From NCBI RefSeq assembly GCF_015234515.1, contig NZ_JADGMY010000023.1:142147-206146 (forward strand): DNA of 64,000 bases, read 5' to 3'. Position numbers and translations under genes: made by a program. Position 1 is the stretch's first letter; each line of letters begins with the position of its first letter. This stretch comes from Cellulomonas sp. GTDB taxonomy: Bacteria > Actinomycetota > Actinomycetes > Actinomycetales > Cellulomonadaceae. The notes under the pieces were generated by a model. That model did not search any database. It had not been told where the DNA came from and saw only the letters and a program-made list of their open reading frames with translations. Shown piece after piece: positions 51,251 to 59,705 of the stretch.

Positions 51251-52735
51251 TCAGCGCAGGCCGCCCCAGCGCATCGGGTTCGCCGCGTTGGAGGCGAGCA
51301 GGAACCACGACGTCGCGCCGACGTGCTGCACCTGGAAGTACCCGAACCCGAAGCCCGAGTCGATGAGGCTCGACGCCGCGACGACGCCGCCGTCGACGGG
51401 CGAACCGCCCAGGTGCTGCCCGCCGCCGAGGCTGTCCTGCGCGCGGCGCACCTGCGCCAGCAGCCACTCCGCCTGCTTGCGGTCACCGCGGCGGTCCCGG
51501 TCGAGCAGGGACGTGGCGAGCTGGGCCGTGCCCTCCAACCAGACGCCCTGCGGGTGGACGGTGATCCCGTTGTACTGCGCGGTCGACGTGAGCGACGCCG
51601 TGCTGAACGTGACGCCGGAGATCTGCTCGGTGCCGTCGGGCATCTGGGACGTGGGCGCCGACGGGTCGTCGGTGACCGCGAGCGCCTCGGCCGCCCAGTC
51701 GAGCGCCGGGTCGTAGCGGCGTTCGCGGATCGCGAGCCGGCTCCACGTGGCCGGGTCCAGCGGGACGGGGTCGCGGTTGATCTCGACGCCGTCGTTCGTG
51801 CCCGTCCAGAACCAGCCCGGGGCCGGCTCCCACATGCGGTCGACGAACGCGAGCGCGTGCTCGGACGCGGCGGTCCAGCGCCGCTCACCGGTGACCTTGC
51901 GCAGCATCGAGAAGAACGCGACGCAGTCGACGTTGTGCTCGGTCGACCCGTTGGGGACCGGCTGGTTGCCGCCGTCGACACCGAAGGAGAAGCCGCCGAG
52001 CGGCGCGGTCGACCACGTGGTCGTCGTGATCCACTCGCCGATCCGCACGGCCGCGCGCAGGTAGCGCTGGTCGCGCGTCGCGCCGAACAGCTGCAGCAGC
52101 GCGATGCCGGGCCACGCCATGTCACCCACGGCCGTGCCGAGGAACCCGAACTGCCAGCCGACGTTGGCGGCGCCGTCGGCGCGCACGAACCCGTCGGGCT
52201 GCGGTGAGCCGTCGTAGAAGGTGTACGGCCCGACGTTGTAGCCCTGGCGCAGCCGCCCGTCGGCGTGGTCGGGGTCGTGCTCCTGCGCGAAGAGCAGGCC
52301 GTCACCGATCACCCGGGCGCTGTCGACGCTGCTGCGGCGGCCGTCGGCGAGCAGCGCGCAGATCGCGAGCGCGTTGTCGTACACGAACGCCGTGGAGAAC
52401 AGCCCGAGCTCGTCGGTGTAGCTCTGCGCGAGCCGGGGGCCGGTGTTGACGGTGGGGTAGGCGTCGGCTGCAGCGCGGACGAACGCGACGGCGGCCCGCT
52501 CCGACCCGGCACGGCCGCCGTGCGGGCGTCCGGGGCGGTGGTGCAGCGCGGGCCGCGGGCCCCACGCGCGTCCGTCGTGCGCGGCGGCGGCGCCCGCCCC
52601 GGCCACGACGGCGCTGGCCGCGCCCGCGACGGCGAGGAACGTGCGACGGCCGAGGGTGCGGGGGTTGGTGGGCTCGGTGGGGTCGGTGGCAGGGGTGGTG
52701 CGGGTCGTGTCGGGGACTCTCGTGGTGTCCGGCAT
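51251..52735 (-). CDS. Tat-exported (alpha/alpha)6-barrel glycosidase-like protein
   Basis: The 494-residue protein has a twin-arginine signal (LGRRTFLAVAGAASAVVAGAGAAAA, about 28-52), so it is folded before export. The mature part looks like a six-hairpin (alpha/alpha)6 barrel: repeated helical pairs with FVYDNALAICALLADGR, DMAWPGIALLQLFGATRDQRYL, SFGVDGGNQPVPNGSTEHNVD, LAFVDRMWEPAPGWFWTG and PQGVWLEGTAQLATSLL. Activity on a polysaccharide is inferred; catalytic acids were not fixed. ATG 52735 gives a conventional signal peptide. Its 3' end lies 12 bases from the convergent SEC-C gene. Confidence 0.75.
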   Translation of the reverse strand: MPDTTRVPDTTRTTPATDPTEPTNPRTLGRRTFLAVAGAASAVVAGAGAAAAHDGRAWGPRPALHHRPGRPHGGRAGSERAAVAFVRAAADAYPTVNTGPRLAQSYTDELGLFSTAFVYDNALAICALLADGRRSSVDSARVIGDGLLFAQEHDPDHADGRLRQGYNVGPYTFYDGSPQPDGFVRADGAANVGWQFGFLGTAVGDMAWPGIALLQLFGATRDQRYLRAAVRIGEWITTTTWSTAPLGGFSFGVDGGNQPVPNGSTEHNVDCVAFFSMLRKVTGERRWTAASEHALAFVDRMWEPAPGWFWTGTNDGVEINRDPVPLDPATWSRLAIRERRYDPALDWAAEALAVTDDPSAPTSQMPDGTEQISGVTFSTASLTSTAQYNGITVHPQGVWLEGTAQLATSLLDRDRRGDRKQAEWLLAQVRRAQDSLGGGQHLGGSPVDGGVVAASSLIDSGFGFGYFQVQHVGATSWFLLASNAANPMRWGGLR

Positions 52736-52849
52736 CGCACGCTCCCGGGGTCTGGGGGTGGTCGCCGCGGCGTCGCGGCACCCGACCCAGGCTAGGGACC
52801 TGGGCCGGGCGGCGGAACCCCACACTTCACCCGATCTGTCCCATACGGC

Positions 52850-53395
52850 TCACGCGCGCTCCGAGGGGTCCGGGACCAGCGACAACGCGACGCTGAGGGC
52901 CCCGAGGGCCAGGCCGGTGCGGGTGTGCGCGAACCGCACGCCGGCCGCCGCGCGGGCCTCACCGCGGCGGAAGAGCCACTTCTCGCCCGCGACCGTCAGC
53001 GCCGTGGACGCGGCGAGCAGGGCGACACCGACGACCGCGACAGCGGTCTTCCGGGAGGCCGACGCGTGCTCGTCCGTCACCGCAGCCGACCCGTCGACGG
53101 CCCGGGTCCCGGGTGCGTCGTCCGTCGCCGCTGCGCCGTCCGTCACGGCTGCGTCGTCCGTCCCGAGGGCATCGTCCTTCGCGACGCCCTCCCGCCACGT
53201 CGAGCGCAGCTTCCGCAAGCCGTCACGGCTCTCCGGCTCGGCCGCGGTGAGGGCAGCTCCCGCGACGAGACAGGCGGCCTTGAGCCAACCGCGTGCGGCA
53301 CGGGACGGGGTGACGTCCGGGACGGCGTAGTACGCGGCGGTCGTCAGGCCGGTGAGGGCGGCGTTCAGGGCTCGGGACCTGGGGTTGGTGGTCAT
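52850..53395 (-). CDS. Two-helix membrane protein of unknown function
   Basis: The 181-residue protein shows weakly hydrophobic N-terminal segments (about 8-50). An acidic, Ala/Asp/Thr-rich linker (DDALGTDDAAVTDGAAATDD) follows, then a clear membrane helix (about 116-136, TAVAVVGVALLAASTALTVAG) and a second near the end (TGLALGALSVALSLV). It belongs to no family I recognise. ATG 53395 follows AGGAGG. Divergent from the YigZ gene. Confidence 0.7.
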   Translation of the reverse strand: MTTNPRSRALNAALTGLTTAAYYAVPDVTPSRAARGWLKAACLVAGAALTAAEPESRDGLRKLRSTWREGVAKDDALGTDDAAVTDGAAATDDAPGTRAVDGSAAVTDEHASASRKTAVAVVGVALLAASTALTVAGEKWLFRRGEARAAAGVRFAHTRTGLALGALSVALSLVPDPSERA

Positions 53396-53534
53396 GGTGG
53401 GCCTCCTGTCGTCGAGCCGCCACGGTAGCGAGCCGGGCGACGGCCCGGCATCGGTCGCCGGGACGACCGGGGTCGGTCGCGCGACGGGTGGCGGTGCGTC
53501 GGGGGGCCCGGCGCGTGGCATCGTGGGTGCTGCC

Positions 53535-54155
53535 ATGCGCTCCTACCTGACCATCGCCCGCGACGGTGAGGCGACCATCGAGGTCAAGCGGTCCCGGTTC
53601 CTGTGCACCCTGCGCCGGGTCGAGCAGGAGAGCGAGGCCCGCGCGCTGGTCGACGAGCTGCGCAAGGCCCACTGGGACGCGCGCCACCACTGCTCGGCGT
53701 TCGTCATCGGCCCGGACGCGATGCTGCAGCGCTCGTCCGACGACGGCGAGCCGGCCGGCACCGCCGGGGCGCCGATGCTCGAGGTCCTCCGCGGTCACGG
53801 CGTCAGCGACGTCGCGGTGGTCGTCACCCGCTGGTTCGGCGGGATCCTGCTGGGCGCCGGTGGGCTGGTGCGGGCGTACGGCGACGCGGTGTCCGCCGGG
53901 CTGGCGGAGGTCGGCACGCTCGAGCGGCGGCTCCTCGAGGAGTGGAGCGTGCGCCTGGACCACACCGAGGCGGGGCGTGTCGAGGCCGAGCTGCGCGCGC
54001 GCGGCGTCGAGGTGCTCGACACCACGTACGCGCAGGACGTGCGGCTGCTGCTCGGCGTCACCGACGCGCGGGCGCTCGTGGCGACCGTCGCGGCGCTCAC
54101 CTCGGGCCGGGTCGAGCCGGAGCGCGTCGGCGAGCGGTGGGTCGACGGGCGCTGA
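53535..54155 (+). CDS. YigZ/IMPACT family protein
   Basis: The 206-residue protein has an N-terminal IMPACT (UPF0029) domain: IEVKRSRFLCTLRRVEQ, AHWDARHHCSAFVIG, RSSDDGEPAGTAGAPMLEVL and VVVTRWFGGILLGAGGLVRAY. A small ferredoxin-like DUF1949 domain follows (about 135-205). It is related to the eukaryotic translation regulator IMPACT; the bacterial role is not settled. Start ATG 53535. The ABC-F gene is convergent, 13 bases away. Confidence 0.94.
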   Translation: MRSYLTIARDGEATIEVKRSRFLCTLRRVEQESEARALVDELRKAHWDARHHCSAFVIGPDAMLQRSSDDGEPAGTAGAPMLEVLRGHGVSDVAVVVTRWFGGILLGAGGLVRAYGDAVSAGLAEVGTLERRLLEEWSVRLDHTEAGRVEAELRARGVEVLDTTYAQDVRLLLGVTDARALVATVAALTSGRVEPERVGERWVDGR

Positions 54156-54168
54156 GCCGCGACGAGCG

Positions 54169-55815
54169 TCAGTCCGGCCGGACCTCGCGCACCTGACCGT
54201 CCTCGACGTGCCAGCGCCGCGTCAGCCGCACGGTGTCGAGCATCCGCCGGTCGTGCGTGACCAGCAGGATCGTGCCGTCGAACGACTCCATGGCCTGCTC
54301 GAGCTGCTCGATGGCCGGCAGGTCCAGGTGGTTGGTCGGCTCGTCGAGGACCAGCAGGTTGACGCCGCGGGCCTGCAGCAGCGCGAGCGCGGCACGCGTG
54401 CGCTCGCCGGGCGAGAGCGACGCCGCCGGGCGGCCCACCTGGTGCCCCGCGAGGCCGAACTTCGCGAGCAGCGTGCGCACGTCGGCCGTCGTCCAGTCCG
54501 GCACCTGCCGGGCGAACGCCTCACCGACCGGCTCGTCACCCTCGAACGCCGCGCGCGCCTGGTCGACCTCGCCGACCAGCACGCCCGGGCCCAGGGACGC
54601 GCTGCCCTCGTCGGGCGTCAGGCGTCCCAGCAGCAGACCCAGCAGCGTGGACTTGCCGGACCCGTTGGGGCCGGTGACGGCGACCCGGTCCTGCCAGTCG
54701 AGCTGCAGGTCCACGGGCCCCAGGACGAAGTCCCCGCGCCGCACGGCGGCGGCCCGCGTCGTGGCCACGACGGCACCGGACCGCGGCGCGGTGGCGATGC
54801 TCATCTGCAGCTGCCACTCCTTGCGCGGCTCCTCGACCGTCTCCAGCCGCTCGATCATCTTGTCCGTCTGCCGCGCCTTCGCAGCCTGCTTCTCGGACGT
54901 CTCGCCGCGGTGGTGCTTGACGTGCTTGTCGTTGTCGCTCGCCTTGCGCCGGGCGTTGCGCACGCCCTTCTCCATCCACGCGCGCTGCATGCGGGCGCGC
55001 GCGTCGAGCGTGGCGCGCCGGCCCGCGTAGTCCTCGTACGCCTCGCGCGCCTGGCGCCGCGCGGTCGAGCGCTCCTCGAGGTACGCGTCGTACGAGCCGC
55101 CGTACGTCACGACGCGCTGCAGGCTGCGGTCGATCTCCACGACGCTCGTCACGGTCCGGGCGAGGAACTCGCGGTCGTGGCTGACGACGACGATCGGCGC
55201 CTGCGCGCGCTCGACGAACTCCTCGAGCCGGTCCAGGCCGTCGGCGTCGAGGTCGTTGGTCGGCTCGTCCAGCAGGTACAGGTCGAAGCGCGAGAGCAGC
55301 AGCGCCGCCAGGCCGACGCGCGCGGCCTGCCCGCCGGACAGCGCCGTCATCGGCAGCCCGAGGTCGACTGCGAGGCCCAGGTCGTCGGCGACGACGCCGA
55401 GGCGCGTGTCGAGGTCCGCGCCCCCGAGCGCCATCCACCGCTCGAGCGCCTGGGTGAACCGGTCGCCCGCGTCGGGCTCGTCGGCCGCGAGCGCGTCCGA
55501 CGCGGCGTCCATCGCGAGCTGCGCGTCGTGCACGCCGGTGCGCCGCTCGAGGTACGTCCGGACGTCCTCGTCCGCGCGCCGCTCGACCTCCTGGACCAGG
55601 TACCCGACCTGCGCCGACGGTGGCGACAGGGCCACTGCCCCGGCGTCGGGCGCGCGCTGCCCCGCGAGGATGCGCAGCAGCGTCGTCTTGCCGGCGCCGT
55701 TGGGCCCGACCAGGCCGACCACGTCGCCGGGCGCGACGACGAGGTCCAGACCGCTGAACAGCTCGCGGTCACCGAACGCCGCGGCGACGGCCCGGGCCTG
55801 CAAGGTTGCACTCAT
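54169..55815 (-). CDS. ABC-F family ATPase (ribosome-associated)
   Basis: This 548-residue protein has two ATPase domains and no membrane segments: Walker A GPNGAGKTT and GPNGSGKST, signatures LSGGQAARVGLAALL and LSPGERTRAALALL, and Walker B LYLLDEPTNDLD and LLVLDEPTNHLD. A basic, charged linker lies between them (about 235-300, VRNARRKASDNDKHVKHHRG). ABC-F proteins act on the ribosome in translation or antibiotic protection; which applies here is open. ATG 55815 was chosen: CAGGAT six bases upstream fits the leaderless pattern, and a GTG two codons earlier is the alternative. Confidence 0.94.
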   Translation of the reverse strand: MSATLQARAVAAAFGDRELFSGLDLVVAPGDVVGLVGPNGAGKTTLLRILAGQRAPDAGAVALSPPSAQVGYLVQEVERRADEDVRTYLERRTGVHDAQLAMDAASDALAADEPDAGDRFTQALERWMALGGADLDTRLGVVADDLGLAVDLGLPMTALSGGQAARVGLAALLLSRFDLYLLDEPTNDLDADGLDRLEEFVERAQAPIVVVSHDREFLARTVTSVVEIDRSLQRVVTYGGSYDAYLEERSTARRQAREAYEDYAGRRATLDARARMQRAWMEKGVRNARRKASDNDKHVKHHRGETSEKQAAKARQTDKMIERLETVEEPRKEWQLQMSIATAPRSGAVVATTRAAAVRRGDFVLGPVDLQLDWQDRVAVTGPNGSGKSTLLGLLLGRLTPDEGSASLGPGVLVGEVDQARAAFEGDEPVGEAFARQVPDWTTADVRTLLAKFGLAGHQVGRPAASLSPGERTRAALALLQARGVNLLVLDEPTNHLDLPAIEQLEQAMESFDGTILLVTHDRRMLDTVRLTRRWHVEDGQVREVRPD

Positions 55816-55885
55816 GGGCACATCCTGCCCGTCGGTCGAGCCCCTAACCTGGTCTCACCTGTGGCCTGACGCGAGGGGGGACCGA

Positions 55886-56866
55886 GTGGCGCGCGTGACC
55901 AGCGCTGACGTGGCCCGCGAGAGCGGTGTGTCACGCACGACCGTCTCCTACGTGCTCAACGCCAAGACCGGCGTCGCGCTCACCGAGGCGACCCGGCAAC
56001 GCGTCCTGGAGACGGCGGCCCGCATGGGCTACACGCCGTCCGCACCGGCGCGTGCGCTGCGGTCGGGCCGCAGCGACCTCGTGCTGTGCGTGCTGCCGGA
56101 CTGGACCATCGGCCCCGCCATCGACCGGCTCCTCGACCTCCTCACGACCGCGCTGGCCGACCACGGGCTGACGGTCCTCGTGCACATCGGGCGCGGCACC
56201 CGGCCGCTGGCCGACCTGTGGCGCGCGGTCACCCCGTGCGCGGTCCTGGGCCTGGCGCCCTTCGCCGAGCAGGACGCGCGCGCGATGCGGCAGGCGGGGA
56301 TCCCCGTGGTGGGGGCGGCCCTCGACGCCGACGCGCAGCCCGAGGTCTTCGTCGTCCCGCAGGCCTGCATCGGCGCGCTGCAGGCCGACCACCTGGTGTC
56401 CCGGGGCCGTCGGGTCCTGGCGTACGCGGCACCGCACGACGACCGCGTCGCGGCCTTCGCGGACCGGAGGCTCGCCGGTGTGCGCGCCGCGTGCGAGCGG
56501 CACGGGCTGCCGGAGCCGCTGGTCACGGCGGTGGACCTCGACGTGGCGTCGGCGTCCCGGGCGGTGCGCGGCTGGCACGCCGACGGTGTGACGGGCGTCG
56601 CCGCCTACAACGACGAGGTCGCGCTGGCCGTCCTGGCGGGGGTGCGCGCCGAGGGGCTGGACGTCCCGGGCGACGTCGCCGTGATCGGCGTCGACGACAT
56701 CCCCGCCGCGCGCGTGGCGGCACCGGCGCTCACGAGCGTCTGGCAGGCCATCGACGCGCAGGCCGAGTACCTGGCCGCCGCCGTGCTCGCCGCCCTGGGG
56801 CTCGCCGACCACCCGCCGCAGCCGCCCGACGACGTGTTCCACCTGGTGCAGCGGGCCTCCACCTGA
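55886..56866 (+). CDS. LacI family transcriptional regulator
   Basis: This 326-residue repressor has a LacI HTH and hinge (ADVARESGVSRTTVSYVLN; RVLETAARMGYTPSAPARALRSGRSDLV) and a periplasmic-binding-protein-like ligand domain, ending with VAVIGVDDIPAARVAAPALTSVWQ. The usual sugar-operon neighbours are missing, so the ligand and regulon are unknown. GTG 55886 lies five bases after a GAGGGGGG box. Divergent from ABC-F. Confidence 0.93.
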   Translation: MARVTSADVARESGVSRTTVSYVLNAKTGVALTEATRQRVLETAARMGYTPSAPARALRSGRSDLVLCVLPDWTIGPAIDRLLDLLTTALADHGLTVLVHIGRGTRPLADLWRAVTPCAVLGLAPFAEQDARAMRQAGIPVVGAALDADAQPEVFVVPQACIGALQADHLVSRGRRVLAYAAPHDDRVAAFADRRLAGVRAACERHGLPEPLVTAVDLDVASASRAVRGWHADGVTGVAAYNDEVALAVLAGVRAEGLDVPGDVAVIGVDDIPAARVAAPALTSVWQAIDAQAEYLAAAVLAALGLADHPPQPPDDVFHLVQRAST

Positions 56867-56891
56867 CGGTGACTCGTCACGGGGCAGCCGA

Positions 56892-56946
56892 AAGTGGTCG
56901 CATCCTCGACCACTCCGGGTCCGACGACAGGCAGATGTGACCACTT
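56892..56946. repeat. Inverted AAGTGGTC element
   Basis: AAGTGGTC at 56892-56899 is matched by its reverse complement GACCACTT at 56939-56946, with a further GACCACT between. Similar words lie at 26073-26112. It could be a terminator for the LacI gene or a second small dispersed repeat. Confidence 0.4.
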
Positions 56947-56991
56947 CTGCGGCGCGGGCGTGATCGGGCTGCTCTCTGGGACGATGCGGCG

Positions 56992-57903
56992 ATGACGGAG
57001 CAGGAGGCGCTTGCGCGCGAGTTCGAGGAGCACCGGTCGCGGCTCGTCGGCGTCGCGTACCGGATCCTCGGCAGCGTGACCGAGGCCGAGGACGCCGTCC
57101 AGGACGCCTGGCTCCGGTTCGCACGTGCCGACCGGTCGGCCGTCGAGGAGCCGGCGGCGTGGCTCACGACGGTCACGTCGCGGCTGTGCCTCGACCGGTT
57201 GCGGTCGGCCCGCGCGCGTCGCGAGACGTACGTCGGCCCGTGGCTGCCGGAGCCCTGGGTCCAGGGGCTCGACGCACCCCCCGGGCCCGACGTGCTCGCC
57301 GAGCGGGGCGAGAGCGTGCGGCTGGCGCTGCTCGTCGTGCTCGAGGAGCTCACTCCCGAGCAGCGCGTGGCCTTCGTCCTGCACGACGTGTTCGCCGTCC
57401 CGTTCACCGAGGTCGCCGACGCGCTCGGCACCTCCGTGGCCGCGGCGCGGCAGGTCGCGTCACGCGCGCGACGCACCGTCCGGGACCGCCGGCCCCCGCC
57501 GGCCGTCCCGCTCGCCCGCCAGCGCGAGGTGGTCGAGGCGTTCACGCGTGCGACCCTCACGGGTGACCTCGACGGTCTGGTGCGGACCCTCGCGCCGGGG
57601 GTCGTGCTGCGGTCCGACGGCGGTGGGGTCGTCAGCGCCGCGCTGCGGCCCGTCGTCGGTCCCGACCGCGTCGCACGCGTGCTCATCGGCCTGGTGACGC
57701 GCAGCGCGGGCTCCCCCGTCACGGTGGTCCCCGTGCTGGTCAACGGCGAGCTGGGCGCCCTCGTCGACGTGGGCGAGGGCGAGTCGCGCGCGAGCGCGGG
57801 GATGAACGTCGTCCTGCCGCGCGTCGGTCCGGACGGCCTCGTCCACGGGGTCGACATGGTCCGCAACCCGGAGAAGCTCACCCGGGTGCGCGTCGCCGGG
57901 TGA
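56992..57903 (+). CDS. ECF41-type sigma factor (SigJ-like) with C-terminal SnoaL-like domain
   Basis: The 303-residue protein has sigma region 2 (about 8-72, AYRILGSVTEAEDAVQDAWLR), the WLPEP motif (84-88) characteristic of ECF41, sigma region 4 (about 108-158, LTPEQRVAFVLHDVFAVPF) and a SnoaL/NTF2-like extension containing DGGG (209-212). In ECF41 this extension serves as a built-in regulator in place of an anti-sigma factor. These sigmas are usually adjacent to carboxymuconolactone decarboxylase, oxidoreductase or epimerase genes, as here. ATG 56992 lies six bases after GACGAT. Confidence 0.93.
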   Translation: MTEQEALAREFEEHRSRLVGVAYRILGSVTEAEDAVQDAWLRFARADRSAVEEPAAWLTTVTSRLCLDRLRSARARRETYVGPWLPEPWVQGLDAPPGPDVLAERGESVRLALLVVLEELTPEQRVAFVLHDVFAVPFTEVADALGTSVAAARQVASRARRTVRDRRPPPAVPLARQREVVEAFTRATLTGDLDGLVRTLAPGVVLRSDGGGVVSAALRPVVGPDRVARVLIGLVTRSAGSPVTVVPVLVNGELGALVDVGEGESRASAGMNVVLPRVGPDGLVHGVDMVRNPEKLTRVRVAG

Positions 57904-58483
57904 CGGCGGCCGCGGGCGCGTCGACGGACGTCGGCAGCGCGCACACCGTCGCGTCCGTGAACCCCTGCGCCGTGATGCCGAGCGCGTGGTTGAGCCGCGA
58001 GCGCTGGTTCTCGAGCGCGACCAGGTGCGCGAGCTCGACCAGGCCCGCGTCCCCCAGGTCGCCCCGCAGGTCGGCGACCATCGCGTCGCTCACCCGCGGC
58101 GGGGTGGCCGTGGCCGCGTCGGCGAACGCCATCGCGCGCTTCTCCAGGCCGCTGAACGCCGGGGAGGTGGCGTAGTCGGGCACCGCCAGGACCTCCTGCG
58201 CGTCGACCCCGGCGCGCAGCGCGAGCATCGCCCCGAAGTCGATGCACCACGGGCAGCCGATCACGACCGAGACCCGGTGCTCGACGAGGCTGCGCAACCG
58301 CACGGGCAGGTGGTGGCGCGCGCGCAGCAGCACCACCTCACCCAGGAGCTGCGACCAGAACACACCGCGGTGGTGCGACGTGACCGCCGCGGGCTCCAGC
58401 GGCCGGCCGAACATGCGCCGGGTCGCGACGGCGGCGATCCGGTCGGCGAGGCGCTGGCGGGCGGGTGGGGCGATGCGGGCCAT
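57878..58483 (-). CDS. Carboxymuconolactone decarboxylase/AhpD-like protein
   Basis: The 201-residue all-helical protein of the CMD/AhpD family carries the redox or acid-base motif SVVIGCPWCIDFGAML, with the paired cysteines of C-P-W-C followed by the usual D-F-G. It is the typical partner of ECF41 sigma factors and is probably part of the regulon or signal; its chemistry is unproven. ATG 58483 follows AAGGAG. Its 3' end overlaps the sigma gene 3' end by 26 bases in convergent orientation. Confidence 0.92.
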   Translation of the reverse strand: MARIAPPARQRLADRIAAVATRRMFGRPLEPAAVTSHHRGVFWSQLLGEVVLLRARHHLPVRLRSLVEHRVSVVIGCPWCIDFGAMLALRAGVDAQEVLAVPDYATSPAFSGLEKRAMAFADAATATPPRVSDAMVADLRGDLGDAGLVELAHLVALENQRSRLNHALGITAQGFTDATVCALPTSVDAPAAAVTRRRAPG

Positions 58484-58582
58484 GGTGACTCCTTCGTCGT
58501 CGGTACCGGGATGACGAGGAAGGTGCCGGGGACGTGACGACGCGGGACGATCGACCAGGTGCTGCACCACCTGGGGCCACCG

Positions 58583-59689
58583 TCAGGAGGCGACCAGCAG
58601 CTCCAGCTCCAGCCACTGCGCCAGGTCCTCGATCTCGCGGTCCACGTCGGCGGTCATCGCCGCGGTGAACGGGACGTCCCGGTGCACCGCCGTCACGCGC
58701 AGGACGCCCGCCCGCACGTCCGCCGTGGCGTCGAGCTTGCCGACGATCGCGTCACCGTGCAGCACCGGCATCGCCCAGTACCCCCACCGGCGCTTCGCTG
58801 CCGGCTTGTACATCTCGAGCTGGTAGTCGGACTCGAAGAGCTCGGCGAGCCGCTTGCGGTCCAGCACGAGCCGGTCGAGCGGGGACAGCAGCGCGGTGCG
58901 CCCCGCGAACGGTCGGTCGAGCGCCGCGGGGTCGACGCGCCACGTCCCCCGCACCCCCTCGACGACGGCCGGCTCCCCCGCCTCGCCCACGTCGTCCGGC
59001 TCACCGGGACGCTCGCTCGCGCGCGGCCGCGCGATGCCCAGGGCCCGCAGCCGCCGCTCGTCCCGGAGGCGCCGCGCCTGCGCCGACGGCACGGCCGGCG
59101 CGTCGGGGTACACGCGCGGGGCCAGGTCCCAGAGCTTCTCGCGCCGCTCGGTGCCCGCCACGGCGACCTCGCCGCGCGCCGCCATGACGGCGAGCAGCAT
59201 CTGCACGTTCCGGCGGTCGTTCCACCCCGTCGAGCGCCACGGCTGCGCGCACGTGTCGGGGATGCGGCTCGCGGGCAGGGGGCCGTCGGCGCGCAGCAGC
59301 TCGAGCACGTCCTGCCGGGCCCCCTCGTTCGCCTCCGCCCACTGCCGCACGCCCTCACGCCACTGCGGGACGTCTCCCCTGCCCGGCCACTCGTCCATCT
59401 CGGCACGGAACAGCGCCACGTCCTGCGCCGGGCGCAGGAACCCCCGGATCTCGACGATCCGCTGCTGGTCCACCAGGTCGCGCAGCTCGCGCGGGTCGTA
59501 GTCGCTGCTGATGCGGCTCCACAGCACGACGTCCGCGCTGGGCGCGACCGCGCTCGTGGGGTCCGGCTGCAGCACCGTGAGGTGCCGGACGACGTCGAGC
59601 ACGTCGGTGGGACGCTCCGCCGCGAGCAGCTGGGCGCGCACCGCGACCCGGCGCGCGTCGGCGCGGGTCAGGCGGTGCGGCTGCGTCAT
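58583..59689 (-). CDS. YcaQ-like winged-helix DNA glycosylase family protein
   Basis: The 368-residue protein belongs to the HTH_42/YcaQ (AlkX/AlkZ-related) family, some members of which unhook DNA interstrand crosslinks or remove bulky alkyl bases. Family features include LTRADARRVAVRAQLL at the start, HLTVLQPDP, WSRISSDYDPREL, a winged-helix middle and the FESDYQLEMYKPAAKRRWGYWAMPVLHGD block near residues 300-330. Repair activity is inferred. Start ATG 59689; the SMI1/KNR4-type gene lies 16 bases upstream on the same strand, so the two may be co-transcribed. Confidence 0.9.
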   Translation of the reverse strand: MTQPHRLTRADARRVAVRAQLLAAERPTDVLDVVRHLTVLQPDPTSAVAPSADVVLWSRISSDYDPRELRDLVDQQRIVEIRGFLRPAQDVALFRAEMDEWPGRGDVPQWREGVRQWAEANEGARQDVLELLRADGPLPASRIPDTCAQPWRSTGWNDRRNVQMLLAVMAARGEVAVAGTERREKLWDLAPRVYPDAPAVPSAQARRLRDERRLRALGIARPRASERPGEPDDVGEAGEPAVVEGVRGTWRVDPAALDRPFAGRTALLSPLDRLVLDRKRLAELFESDYQLEMYKPAAKRRWGYWAMPVLHGDAIVGKLDATADVRAGVLRVTAVHRDVPFTAAMTADVDREIEDLAQWLELELLVAS

Positions 59690-59705
59690 GGCGGGCCCTG
59701 AGGTC

